The notes under the pieces are model-generated. The model was not told the origin of the DNA and searched no databases. It saw only the letters and a program-made list of their open reading frames with translations. A DNA stretch of 64,000 nucleotides from Paenibacillus sp. OV219 (GTDB lineage: Bacteria; Bacillota; Bacilli; Paenibacillales; Paenibacillaceae): contig NZ_FOCJ01000006.1 of assembly GCF_900110075.1 (NCBI RefSeq), positions 62,001-126,000 on the forward strand. The letters are read 5' to 3'. This document shows positions 17,299 through 25,850 of the stretch, one piece after another (positions within the stretch are counted from its first letter, which is position 1; every line of letters starts with the position of its first letter). The position numbers and the translations under genes were made by a program.

Positions 17299-17754
17299 GT
17301 GGAAAAATCGAGCGAGAAGCAGCCGCGCGAACATATCCGAATCCGGCTTCGAGAGGGCGCGCAAGCAGAGGTATCCATCTGTCATATTCAGGGGGAGGGA
17401 GCGGATTCCGCTTCATCCACGGTCCTGCTGCACAATATGAGCCCCGCGGGGCTGCGATTTCAGAGCCATCTGCGTTTTCCAGTCAGCAAGAGCTATCTGC
17501 TTCAATTCTCAATTACGCTGGATGAGTGGCAGTTCTGTCTGCTCGGACATGTTGTCTGGCGCCGGAAGGAAGACAACTACTATGTGTACGGTTGCACTTT
17601 TATCCCGGATGAGGAAATCCGCAAAGCAATTATGTGCGCCTTACTAGCAAAGTTGCAGGCAATGAGTCCAAGACAGGTGCGTATACATGAACTATATCGC
17701 CGGTTGACTTATAAGAAAGAGTCTTCATTAAATAGGTTGGACGTCAAAGGATAG
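17299..17754 (+). CDS. PilZ-domain c-di-GMP receptor
   Basis: 151 residues with a single PilZ domain. The two nucleotide-binding motifs are present: RxxxR as R10-EHI-R14, and NxSxxG as N46-M-S48-PA-G51. Strands typical of PilZ follow, ending at VYGCTFIPDEEIRKAI. The last ~35 residues are basic and probably helical. It probably binds c-di-GMP in the cytoplasm. GTG start at 17299 with GAGG about 11 bases upstream; the start is less certain than the domain. The c-di-GMP enzyme cluster lies 18 kb away. Confidence 0.8.
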   Translation: MEKSSEKQPREHIRIRLREGAQAEVSICHIQGEGADSASSTVLLHNMSPAGLRFQSHLRFPVSKSYLLQFSITLDEWQFCLLGHVVWRRKEDNYYVYGCTFIPDEEIRKAIMCALLAKLQAMSPRQVRIHELYRRLTYKKESSLNRLDVKG

Positions 17755-17771
17755 AATAGGAGTGATATAAC

Positions 17772-17987
17772 TTGTTGAATAAAGAGCAATTTCATTGTGT
17801 GGGGTGCGGCTGTATGCTGCCTAGGCTAGAGGCTGAAATGGTGTTTCTGACCGGGTTTTATAAGGTCATTTATCCACTTGGCTGCTGCAAATCATGTTGT
17901 AGGCCGCCGGATCATCGGCTCATGCGTATCGAGACTGACACATTTTCGATGATGAGTCAGACAGAACAGCTGCTTCAGTATGTATAA
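17772..17987 (+). CDS. Cys-rich small protein, possible zinc ribbon
   Basis: 71 residues. Cysteines group as CVGCGC (9-14) and CCKSCC (38-43), which could hold one zinc or a cluster. Between them is a hydrophobic segment (MVFLTGFYKVIYPLG). Translation would begin at TTG 17772, with AGGAGTG 9 bases upstream, 15 bp after the PilZ gene. Not recognised; the call rests on the RBS, spacing and Cys pattern. Confidence 0.5.
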   Translation: MLNKEQFHCVGCGCMLPRLEAEMVFLTGFYKVIYPLGCCKSCCRPPDHRLMRIETDTFSMMSQTEQLLQYV

Positions 17988-18107
17988 GCTGGAGCTGTTG
18001 AATAAGCATAAACTTCCAATCGCTTCCTGACTTCTGTATACTGGTGATGACGCGAGGTGTGTAAGATTTTTACCGCTCTCAGAGTTTGCCAAACAGGGGG
18101 TATAGAG

Positions 18108-19043
18108 GTGAACAGTTCATTCGGCTCCATAGAGGAGCCAATCGTCAGGCTGCAGCAAGTGACGAAGACGATCGGCCGGCGGACGATTATCGATAGCTTA
18201 ACGCTTGATTTGCCGCGTGCGGAGGTGTTCGGTTTTCTTGGTCCCAACGGTGCGGGCAAGACGACAACGATTCGAATGATGGTTGGGTTGATGTCACTGT
18301 CCAAGGGTGATGTCCTTATTGAAGGCCACAGCATCCGAACCCACTACGAGCAAGCGATCCGCCATGTTGGTGCAATTGTAGAGAATCCAGAGATGTACAA
18401 ATATTTGACAGGCTTTCAGAACCTGTTGCACTTCTCGCGCATGGTGCCGGGCATTACGAAGCAGCGCATTGACGAGGTCGTTGAGCTTGTTGGCCTGAAG
18501 AGCCGCATCCATGACAAAGTGAAGACGTACTCGCTCGGAATGCGCCAGAGGCTCGGTGTCGCACAAGCCATTATGCATAAGCCATCGCTGCTCATTCTGG
18601 ACGAGCCTACAAACGGGCTCGATCCTGCGGGCATTCGCGAGCTGCGTGATTACCTCAGGAAGCTAGCGAAGGAAGAGGGCATAACGGTATTCGTATCGAG
18701 CCACTTGCTGAGCGAGATGGAGCTCATGTGCGACCGTGTCGCCATCATCCAAGCAGGCAAGCTCATCGACGTGCGCAGTATCCGTTCTGACAAGCCGATC
18801 GCCGATGAAGAAAGCCAAGTGCTGTTCGAGGTCGATCAGCCGGATAAAGCGGTGCAGCTGCTTGCGGAGCATGGAGCTGAGCGAGAAGAGGACGCTGCAC
18901 TTGTACGTGCAGACCGCGAGAGGATTGCGCAGATCAATGCATTGCTTGTTGGAGCAGGTATTAAAGTATATGGCATTCGCGTCCTGAACAAGTCTCTAGA
19001 GGATCAATTCCTGGAGATGACGGGAGGTGAGCAGGTTGTTTGA
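18108..19043 (+). CDS. ABC transporter ATP-binding protein, BcrA type
   Basis: 311 residues. Walker A is GPNGAGKTT, the signature is YSLGMRQRLGVAQA, and Walker B is LLILDEPTNGLDP, followed by the switch histidine in VSSHLLSEME. The C-terminal ~90 residues match the extension of BcrA/YxlF-like exporters. I place the start at GTG 18108 because AGGGGG lies seven bases upstream; an earlier in-frame GTG (18057) has no RBS and adds 17 unconserved residues. It overlaps the permease gene by eight bases, indicating coupling. Bacitracin-like peptide or lipid export is only an inference. Confidence 0.88.
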   Translation: MNSSFGSIEEPIVRLQQVTKTIGRRTIIDSLTLDLPRAEVFGFLGPNGAGKTTTIRMMVGLMSLSKGDVLIEGHSIRTHYEQAIRHVGAIVENPEMYKYLTGFQNLLHFSRMVPGITKQRIDEVVELVGLKSRIHDKVKTYSLGMRQRLGVAQAIMHKPSLLILDEPTNGLDPAGIRELRDYLRKLAKEEGITVFVSSHLLSEMELMCDRVAIIQAGKLIDVRSIRSDKPIADEESQVLFEVDQPDKAVQLLAEHGAEREEDAALVRADRERIAQINALLVGAGIKVYGIRVLNKSLEDQFLEMTGGEQVV

Positions 19044-19827
19044 TTTCTTACAGCTTGTCCGAAATGAGAATATGAAGATTTACCGCCGAATCGGAACATG
19101 GATTATGCTCGGTATTATTCTTGTGCTCGTCATTGTCGCCAGCTCGCTGACAAGGTGGCTGTCCGAGAAGGATACGATGTGGACCGTGATGAACGGTATC
19201 GATCAGCTGATGTACTACTTGATTACGATTTTTACCGTTGTCGTATCAGCGGAAAGCGTAGCTGGCGAGTTCTCGTCCGGCACGATTAAGCTGTTGCTCA
19301 TCCGGCCGTGGAGCCGGAGCAAGATTCTGCTCTCGAAGTATGTTTCCCTACTCTTGTTTGCCCTCGTGCAAACCGTGCTGATGTTCGTCTCGTCATTTGT
19401 ACTGAACCTCATCTTGTTCGGGTACAATCAAAGCGCAACAGCTAACGAGGCGCTAGGCGTGTTGAACAGTGCGCATCCGCTCTTCTATATGATTCAAGCG
19501 TATGTGCTTGATTACATCGGGCTCATTATGATCGTGACATTCAGCTTCATGCTGTCGACGATCTTCCGCAGCGGCGGACTTGCGATCGGCCTGTCGATGT
19601 TTATTTACTTCTTCGGAATTATCGCAAGCGGCATCCTGATGTCGCTCAATTATAAGTGGGTCGATTACCTGCTGTTTCTGCACCTGAACTTGAAACAGTA
19701 TTTGCAGAGCACAGCCATTGCGCATAATATGACGCTCGGCTTCTCGCTTGCTGTGTTAGCCGGGTACTACATCATCTTTATGGGGATTACATGGCTAATC
19801 TTCAATAAGCGGGATGTAGCGACGTAA
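19036..19827 (+). CDS. ABC-2 type permease
   Basis: About 263 residues with six predicted membrane segments: about 17-38, 57-78 with the VSAESVAGEFSSGTIKLLL linker, 98-122, 145-168, 175-200 and 235-255. The SGTIKLLLIRPWSR motif after helix 2 is typical of ABC-2 permeases paired with BcrA-like ATPases. GGGAGG (19022-19026) touches GTG 19027, so TTG 19036, nine bases on, is the better start. It overlaps the end of the ATPase gene. Confidence 0.85.
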   Translation: MFDFLQLVRNENMKIYRRIGTWIMLGIILVLVIVASSLTRWLSEKDTMWTVMNGIDQLMYYLITIFTVVVSAESVAGEFSSGTIKLLLIRPWSRSKILLSKYVSLLLFALVQTVLMFVSSFVLNLILFGYNQSATANEALGVLNSAHPLFYMIQAYVLDYIGLIMIVTFSFMLSTIFRSGGLAIGLSMFIYFFGIIASGILMSLNYKWVDYLLFLHLNLKQYLQSTAIAHNMTLGFSLAVLAGYYIIFMGITWLIFNKRDVAT

Positions 19828-19848
19828 ACGAACGAAGGAACAGATAAG

Positions 19849-19899
19849 AAAGGAGCCTTAGGCTGGTGTTTTGTAACCGGCTCAAAAGGCTCCTTTTTT
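19849..19899. terminator. bidirectional terminator
   Basis: AAAGGAGCCTT pairs with AAGGCTCCTTT, with an inner GGCT/CCGG-type stem and A/T flanks both sides. It serves the ABC operon and the convergent bactofilin gene. Confidence 0.85.
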
Positions 19900-19904
19900 G
19901 CGGT

Positions 19905-20345
19905 TTATCCGGCTTGACGAGCTTTCTCCTTCGCTTGCTGCTGCTGTCCTGGCTGTTGAGAGGGAGCTTCATGCTCTGGCAGCTGGCGTGTGCGCGGTTC
20001 GGTCTGGCGTTCCATTCGGCAGTTGCCGTTATAGATGCCGCCGTCTTGAATCAATATGCTGTGCGCTAGCACATTGCCGAATAGCTGGCCTGACGCCGTA
20101 ATGATAAGCCTGCCTTTGACGACTATATCGCCGTGGACTCTGCCGGCAATCGTCAAATCTTGAGCCGTGATGCTAGAGCGCGCTACGCCGTATTCCCCGA
20201 TAATGACATCGCCCCTGCATTCGATATCACCCCGATGCTCGCCCTCAATACGTATGCTGAGCTCACTGATCAGCTTCCCTTCGACATGAGTGCCGTGTCC
20301 GATAAGTGTTTCAGCCGATGCGCTCCGCTTTGATTCCTTGAACAC
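19905..20345 (-). CDS. bactofilin (polymer-forming cytoskeletal protein)
   Basis: 146 residues. Residues 12-108 form the bactofilin beta-helix repeats: LIGHGTHVEGKL, IRIEGEHRGDIECRGDVIIG, AGRVHGDIVVKGRLIITASG, with the recurrent G-x-hydrophobic-x-G pattern. The C-terminal tail is Gln/Glu/Arg-rich and disordered. Bactofilins self-assemble without nucleotide and scaffold cell-shape or motility proteins at the membrane. GTG start (complement of 20343-20345); the RBS is distant, so the exact start is uncertain. Confidence 0.85.
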   Translation of the reverse strand: MFKESKRSASAETLIGHGTHVEGKLISELSIRIEGEHRGDIECRGDVIIGEYGVARSSITAQDLTIAGRVHGDIVVKGRLIITASGQLFGNVLAHSILIQDGGIYNGNCRMERQTEPRTRQLPEHEAPSQQPGQQQQAKEKARQAG

Positions 20346-20414
20346 CCGCAGATAATCACCCGCCTTCTCTCACGGTTACATGCATAATGCTATTTATTCT
20401 TAGATGCTAAGAAA

Positions 20415-20444
20415 CATGCCAACTAAAGTCATGCCAACTAAAGA
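20415..20444. repeat. two tandem 15-bp copies
   Basis: CATGCCAACTAAAG occurs twice in direct tandem (20415-20428 and 20430-20443), between the divergent bactofilin and cardiolipin synthase genes. It may be a regulator site or chance duplication. Confidence 0.6.
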
Positions 20445-20512
20445 TGTATACGGCTCCTATTGCGAGTGAAAGCTAGTTCTATATCATCTGGGAGGAAATG
20501 GGGGAACCTGCA

Positions 20513-21940
20513 ATGATTTGGGCGCTCGCTGCACTCCTGATCTTTATTTTTCAAATCGCGACGATTCTCGTTCTGGAACACCGCCATCCGGCCAAAACCA
20601 TCGCCTGGCTGCTTATTCTGTTCGCTCTGCCGATAATCGGCTTCGTCATGTACTACTTTCTAGCGCAAGAATACCGGCGGCGAAGAAGTATACGCAGAAG
20701 AGGCGTTTACATGTCGGATACGCTGCGTAAGGCGCTGCTTCGCTGCAAGCTTATTCACCGGCAGAGCGAGATGCAGGGGAATCGGTTTGCGGAGCAAGAG
20801 AGACTTTATCACATACTGCAAAATATTTCCGTTTCCCCCATTACAGGCTGCAACGAAACGACCGTACTGGTGAACGGCGAAGCGACGTATGAGGCGATGT
20901 TTGCGGCGATTGCTTCGGCACGGCATCATGTCCATGTCGAGTCGTATACGATCCGGCACGATTCTGTTGGACAGCAGCTAAAGGAGCTGCTGCTTGCGCG
21001 GGCGAGAGCCGGTGTTGAGGTGCGGGTAATCTATGACGGGATCGGCAGCGTGGAGCTTAGCGATAAGTATGTGGAGGAGCTGCGCCTTGCAGGGGTAGAG
21101 ATACAGTGCTTCCTGCCGCCACGCATCGCCTTCTTCGAGAAACGAATGAACTTTCGCAATCACCGCAAAATCATCGTCGTTGACGGTCTTGTCGGCTTCT
21201 TAGGCGGCATTAACTTCGGAGAGGAATATGTAGGCGGCAATCCGAAGCTTGGCTTCTGGCGGGATACGCATTTGCAACTACGGGGGGACGCCGTGTACTT
21301 CCTGCAGGAAGTCTTCATCTACGATTGGTGGTATTCATCGAAGAAGAAGCTGGCTGGATCTGCGTACTTGCCTGAGCATTCGTGTGAGAGCTTGGAGCAG
21401 GTACAGATCGTGCAGAGCGGTCCCAATATGCGGGATGACGCGATACTGGAATATATATTCGCGGCGGTTACCGCGGCGAAGTCCCGAATTTACATGACGA
21501 CGCCTTACTTTATTCCAGATGCGAGCATTCTGATGGGACTGCGGACTGCGGCACTTGGCGGCGTGGATGTGCGGATTATCATTCCGTACGTGCCGGATAC
21601 GAAGCTTGTGCTAATGGCCTCGCTGTCTTACGTCGAGGAGATGCTCGCAGCTGGCGTTCGGATCTACCGCTATAAAGGCGGCTTCGTGCACGCGAAAGTC
21701 ATTATCATCGACGAGCTGCTCGCATCAGTCGGGACAGCGAATATGGATATGCGGAGCTTGTTCAGCAATTTCGAGATTAATGCGCTCCTATTCGATGAGA
21801 TGGCGATTGAGCGGCTTGAGGCTGATTTCATGAACGATTTGCAAAGCTGCACAGAGGTCAGCCTTGCGGAATTCCGCAAGCGTCCGCTGAAGCAGAAGGT
21901 AGCAGAGGCAGCCGCGCGGATGCTGTCTCCGTTGTTGTAG
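20513..21940 (+). CDS. cls: cardiolipin synthase
   Basis: About 475 residues. Two N-terminal membrane helices (ALAALLIFIFQIATILV and AWLLILFALPIIGFVMYYF), then two phospholipase-D domains with HKD motifs: NHRKIIVVDG (first) and HAKVIIIDELLASVGTANMD (second). It joins two phosphatidylglycerols into cardiolipin plus glycerol in the membrane. ATG 20513 is preferred: GGGGG lies eight bases upstream, while ATG 20498 sits only two bases after GGGAGG. Alone in its transcription unit. Confidence 0.92.
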   Translation: MIWALAALLIFIFQIATILVLEHRHPAKTIAWLLILFALPIIGFVMYYFLAQEYRRRRSIRRRGVYMSDTLRKALLRCKLIHRQSEMQGNRFAEQERLYHILQNISVSPITGCNETTVLVNGEATYEAMFAAIASARHHVHVESYTIRHDSVGQQLKELLLARARAGVEVRVIYDGIGSVELSDKYVEELRLAGVEIQCFLPPRIAFFEKRMNFRNHRKIIVVDGLVGFLGGINFGEEYVGGNPKLGFWRDTHLQLRGDAVYFLQEVFIYDWWYSSKKKLAGSAYLPEHSCESLEQVQIVQSGPNMRDDAILEYIFAAVTAAKSRIYMTTPYFIPDASILMGLRTAALGGVDVRIIIPYVPDTKLVLMASLSYVEEMLAAGVRIYRYKGGFVHAKVIIIDELLASVGTANMDMRSLFSNFEINALLFDEMAIERLEADFMNDLQSCTEVSLAEFRKRPLKQKVAEAAARMLSPLL

Positions 21941-21945
21941 GGTGT

Positions 21946-23192
21946 TTAAACATTTAGCAGCGACGGGCGGTCTAGCGCGACAATGGAGGCGAGAAGATGG
22001 TCGCGACCTGTGATGAGATGATGCAAAATATGCGCGCCCATCATGCTGTAGACCGTGCCGTTGCCACCGTAGCCGAGACAGTAGTAGACGCCGCTCCAAT
22101 TCGGATCGGCTCCGATGAAAGGGAGCCCGTCGCACGACAAGGCGAAGGTGGCGTGCCATGCATAGTCAATCGAGGCTTCTATAGAAGGGAATAACGCTTG
22201 TATGCAGGATAGCACTTTCGCGGCCTCCTTCTTAAGCTGGCTCTCGCTTGTCAGCAGCTCCTTGGTTTGCTCATCGCCTCCGCCTGCAATGATGCGTTTG
22301 TCTTCCGAGAATCGCATGTAGAAATAGGGCCTTGCCGTCTCCCAAAATAGGTAAGGACTGAACGCCTCATAAAGTTCCGGCTGGGGATTCGTAACAAGCG
22401 CGTAGGTGCGGTTCATCACTGACTTCACGAGCTTGCCGCGCAGCTCTTCTGGTTCGTAGCCGACGGCGTAGATGACATGCTTCGCCAGCACCTCGTGCCC
22501 AGCGGAGGTCTGTAGTATGTGAGCGCCACTGTTCGGTTCAGAACTATGGTTGACTAGATCCGTCTGCTCATAGACGGCAAGTTCGAAGCGGTTCACGGCG
22601 GCATCAATAAGGCCATGCACGAACCGAAAAGGATTAACCGATGCATCGCCATGCGTTACGATGGCGCCTGGCTTGTGAAACGGAAACCGAGCAGAGATTT
22701 GCTCCGGCTCCAAGTATTCTACTTCGAACAGATGGCGATTTAGCAGCTCATACTCTTTCTTAAGCTTTGGGACATCCTGCTCTGTACTCGCATAATAAAG
22801 GCTGCTCTGCCATACGTACTCCGCCTTGCCTGACCCAAGCTCGGCTAGCTCGCCAATCTGCTCGACCGCCAGCTTGCAGCCTTTATAGAATTGGACCGCG
22901 TTCCCTTCGCCAATCTGATCCGCTAAGTCGCATAGCATCGTATCATTGCAATATTGCAGCAGTCCCGTATTGGCAAGCGAGCTGCCTGCTCGATATCGCC
23001 GCGTTCAAGCAGCACAGTCTTCAAACCGCTTCGGGATAGGATGTACGCGCAGATCGAGCCGGACATACCGCCTCCGATAATGGCGACGTCGGCCTTAACA
23101 TTTTGGGCGAGCGGGGGATAGACGGTGGGCTGGTCCATTGTACGGGGCCAGTAAAGATGGCCTTCGTGCAGATGTTTGATGGTCATAATCAT
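21946..23192 (-). pseudogene. FAD-dependent amino-acid-oxidase-type oxidoreductase, frameshifted
   Basis: The gene would encode about 415 residues of the DAO family. The N-terminal piece (22923-23192) has the dinucleotide fold VAIIGGGMSGSICAYILSRSG and VLLERGDIEQA, then leaves frame. The rest continues in another frame as SLANTGLLQYCNDTML and runs to 21946 with GDASVNPFRFVHGL, YAVGYEPEE and the C-terminal FAD loop LGYGGNGTVYS. A one-base loss near 22984-22988 explains the break; both halves are otherwise intact, so this is a recent mutation or a sequencing error. GGAGGAGGC precedes the ATG. Substrate unknown. Confidence 0.8.
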
Positions 23193-23225
23193 GCCTCCTC
23201 CTGGCTACTATGCCCCAATTTGCCA

Positions 23226-23260
23226 TGAAAAAAGAGGAGATCACTGTGATCCCCTCTTCG
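23226..23260 (-). terminator. terminator between the 61-residue gene and the oxidoreductase
   Basis: On the minus strand AAGAGGGGATCAC pairs with GTGATCTCCTCTT, followed by TTTT. Confidence 0.8.
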
Positions 23261-23264
23261 TATG

Positions 23265-23450
23265 TTACGATTCATCTTGAACCGGATCGGGCACAAGCCC
23301 TTCCTCCAGAAGCTCGCTGTTCGTCTTCATAGCTTCCATGTCCGCGCCAAGCTGCTGCATGTCGTGGAAGTCATGAACCATTGAACCGTTGAGCACCTCC
23401 TGTATCGCTTTTGCTTTGCGTCCAGCACCGCCGGGTATTGGATTTTCCAT
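23265..23450 (-). CDS. small acidic hypothetical protein
   Basis: 61 residues, beginning MENPIPGGAGRKAKAIQEVL and ending in an acidic tail (LVPDPVQDES). A central helix HDFHDMQQLGADMEAM is likely. AAGGAG lies nine bases before this ATG and three before an earlier one at 23456, so the second is preferred. It has its own terminator. Not recognised. Confidence 0.65.
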   Translation of the reverse strand: MENPIPGGAGRKAKAIQEVLNGSMVHDFHDMQQLGADMEAMKTNSELLEEGLVPDPVQDES

Positions 23451-23631
23451 GATCATCAGCTCCTTGGTATACTAGTGATGAGATGAGACAAGCTTGTCAA
23501 AACGTACTTGATCAGCTTGCAATTATATAACCATCCATAAGCCAATTTGAAACGGATGGCGGATAGCTGGCACCAAGAATAGGCTGTTATGGAGACAGAG
23601 CTTAAACATGATGGAAAAGGTCGGATGAGGA

Positions 23632-24777
23632 TTGAATAGGGTAAATAGAAGCACGAAGACAGACAAATATCCAACGGCAAACGAGGTGCTAGGCGTTCCC
23701 CTCGTACTTACGACTAGAGGCGATTTGGTCGAAAATGTTCACAGTGGCCATGCTGCGGTTGTTACAGAGGACGGCCGATTAGTCGCACATGCCGGGGACG
23801 CGAATATTCTTAATTTCTTGCGCTCCACCGCGAAGCCGATTCAAGCTTTGCCAAGCGTGATGGGCGGCATAATTGAAGCATATGGACTTGGCGATGAGGC
23901 AATCGCGTTAATGTGTGCCTCGCATCAAGGCACTCCGGCACATATCGCGGTGCTCGAGCGGATGCTCGAGCAAACCGGCGTGCTGGAGCAGCAGCTTGTG
24001 TTCGCGCCTGCGCTGCCGGCGAATGCAGAAGCGCGCGATGCACGGCTCGCAAGCGGAGGAAGCCCGCGCAAGCTGTATCATGTTTGCGCAGGCAAGCATA
24101 TCGGTATGCTCGCGCTGTGCAAGCTGCGCGGCTGGCCGATGGAGACCTATACGCAGCCGGAGCACCCGCTGCAGCAGGAACTGCTGCGCATCGTCGCAGC
24201 GATCGCGGACGTGCAGCCCGAAGCCGTCGAGACGGCGATCGACGGCTGCGGCTTGCCGGTGTTCGCGCTGCCGCTGTGGCGCCTCGCGCTCATCTATGCG
24301 CGCTTCGCTGCCTGGGGCGGCGAGGGAGCGGCGGCTGCGCAGCCTGCCGCAAGCGGCGAAGCCGCAACGGGTTCGGCGGCAGCGACGCCAGCGTCAGCGG
24401 AGGGCTTCGCCGCCATCGGTGCAGCGGCGCGGCGGATCGCCGCTGCAATGGCCAGCCATCCGGCCCTCGTGGAGGGACCGGATCGGCTGGCGAGCGTCAT
24501 GCTCGGCTGCGGCGACGGGAACGTCGTCGCGAAGAGCGGGGCGCAGGGCGTCTTCGTCTTCGCCCTGCTAAGAGAGCAGCTCGCAGTGGCGATTAAGCTC
24601 GCGGACGGCGGCGAATCAGCTTGGCCTGTGGCCGTATGCGCCGTAATCGAGCAGCTGCAGCTCGGCGAGGAGCTTGCCCGCTGCATCCGCAGCCAAATCT
24701 CGCCGGAGCTGCGCAACGATGCCGGGCAGCTGGTCGGCATCCGCGAGGCATGCGTGACGCTGGAGCGGCATCAATAA
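23632..24777 (+). CDS. asparaginase of the AnsA/Asparaginase_II family
   Basis: 381 residues. Family landmarks: VPLVLTTRGDLVENVHSGHAAV near residue 23, FLRSTAKPIQALP (63-75) with the proposed nucleophile region, CASHQGTPAHIAVL, NCSGKH-like HVCAGKHIGML, and TAIDGCGLPVFALPL. This is the Rhizobium-type thermolabile L-asparaginase family, cytoplasmic, hydrolysing asparagine to aspartate. Residues about 225-255 are a low-complexity Ala/Gly/Ser insert. TTG 23632 is the only start upstream of the conserved part, with a weak RBS, so the first ~20 residues are uncertain. Ends at a strong terminator. Confidence 0.8.
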   Translation: MNRVNRSTKTDKYPTANEVLGVPLVLTTRGDLVENVHSGHAAVVTEDGRLVAHAGDANILNFLRSTAKPIQALPSVMGGIIEAYGLGDEAIALMCASHQGTPAHIAVLERMLEQTGVLEQQLVFAPALPANAEARDARLASGGSPRKLYHVCAGKHIGMLALCKLRGWPMETYTQPEHPLQQELLRIVAAIADVQPEAVETAIDGCGLPVFALPLWRLALIYARFAAWGGEGAAAAQPAASGEAATGSAAATPASAEGFAAIGAAARRIAAAMASHPALVEGPDRLASVMLGCGDGNVVAKSGAQGVFVFALLREQLAVAIKLADGGESAWPVAVCAVIEQLQLGEELARCIRSQISPELRNDAGQLVGIREACVTLERHQ

Positions 24778-24779
24778 TG

Positions 24780-24828
24780 GAAGCGCCAAGCTGCGGAGCT
24801 TAATACCGCCGCTTGGCGCTTCTTTTTT
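24780..24828 (+). terminator. intrinsic terminator
   Basis: GAAGCGCCAAGC (24780-24791) pairs perfectly with GCTTGGCGCTTC (24811-24822), followed by TTTTTT. Confidence 0.9.
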
Positions 24829-24935
24829 ACATGATTTGCTACGCATCAAAGGATTCACAGCTACTCGTTGTCGAATGTACTGGAAGCAGCTTGTTTTTAA
24901 TACAAGCTTAGCTTGGAGAGGAGATTTATGACGTC

Positions 24936-25847
24936 ATGACACTAATACCAGAGGATTTCAATGCTAAGATGCTAGCCAGTCACGGTTCACGGGTAGAAGG
25001 GTGGACGCAGTCGCTGCCCGAGCTTATCGCTAGAAGCGAGGCACAATTCGGCATTAAGGCGGAAGCGCCTTTCAACAATTTGTCTTTTAACTATATCGCT
25101 CATGGAACTAACGAGGCTGGTAAGCCGATTGTGCTTAAGCTTGCTTTCCTTAAGGACGAGCTCGCTCAAGAAATGCGGACGATGAACGCGTACGCGGGCA
25201 GAGGAGTGGTTCAAGTGCTCGCATTGGACGAGGAGCTTGGTGCTGCTGTACTCGAACGCGCTGTTCCTGGTACGCCGCTGTCCACTATGCTCGATGACAA
25301 TAAGGCAACGGTCATTTTCTGTGAGATGCTTGGGCAGCTCCGTCGCCCGTTCGAAGGTGAAGTGGGCCATTTCCAGACGATTCGAAGATGGTTCGAAGGG
25401 ATTGTCCGCTACCGCAGCCGATTCAGTGGGGATACAGAAGGACCGCTGCCTGAGCATTGGGTAGTCCGAGCCGAAGAGCTATTGGAAGAGATGATCGCGA
25501 CGACAACCGAAACGGTTCTGCTGCACGGCGATTTGCATCATCAGAATATTTTGCAGCAAGGGGATGATGGATGGGCTGTGATCGATCCGAAAGGGATCGT
25601 CGGCGATGTCCATTTCGAGACGCTCCAGTATTTGCTCAACTATAAGGATCGAGGCGGTGACTACGATACCGTCCTCCGTCGCCGTGTCGCGATAATGACG
25701 GAGCGGCTTGGCCTGGAGCATCGCCGCATTGCGCTGTGGGGCATCGTACGAGGCGTGCTCGAAGCATGCTGGTCAATCGAGGATGGCGATGAAAACTGGC
25801 AGGAAGGCATCGACATTTCGGAGCGGTTCGCGAAGCTGCTGGACTAG
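24936..25847 (+). CDS. APH(6)-like aminoglycoside phosphotransferase family kinase
   Basis: 303 residues. Protein-kinase-like fold with the catalytic loop HGDLHHQNIL (about 201-210) and metal-binding DPKG (222-225). The N-lobe has IVLKLAF with the ATP-binding Lys. Best fit is the streptomycin 6-kinase/'hur' family. The chromosomal setting with no mobile element suggests an intrinsic small-molecule kinase; resistance is possible but not supported by context. ATG follows GAGGAG by about 13 bases. Confidence 0.82.
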   Translation: MTLIPEDFNAKMLASHGSRVEGWTQSLPELIARSEAQFGIKAEAPFNNLSFNYIAHGTNEAGKPIVLKLAFLKDELAQEMRTMNAYAGRGVVQVLALDEELGAAVLERAVPGTPLSTMLDDNKATVIFCEMLGQLRRPFEGEVGHFQTIRRWFEGIVRYRSRFSGDTEGPLPEHWVVRAEELLEEMIATTTETVLLHGDLHHQNILQQGDDGWAVIDPKGIVGDVHFETLQYLLNYKDRGGDYDTVLRRRVAIMTERLGLEHRRIALWGIVRGVLEACWSIEDGDENWQEGIDISERFAKLLD

Positions 25848-25850
25848 CCT

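Noticed and set aside
23913-24596. Long plus-strand frames inside the asparaginase gene
   Set aside because: Arg/Ala-rich peptides caused by the high-GC coding sequence in another frame.
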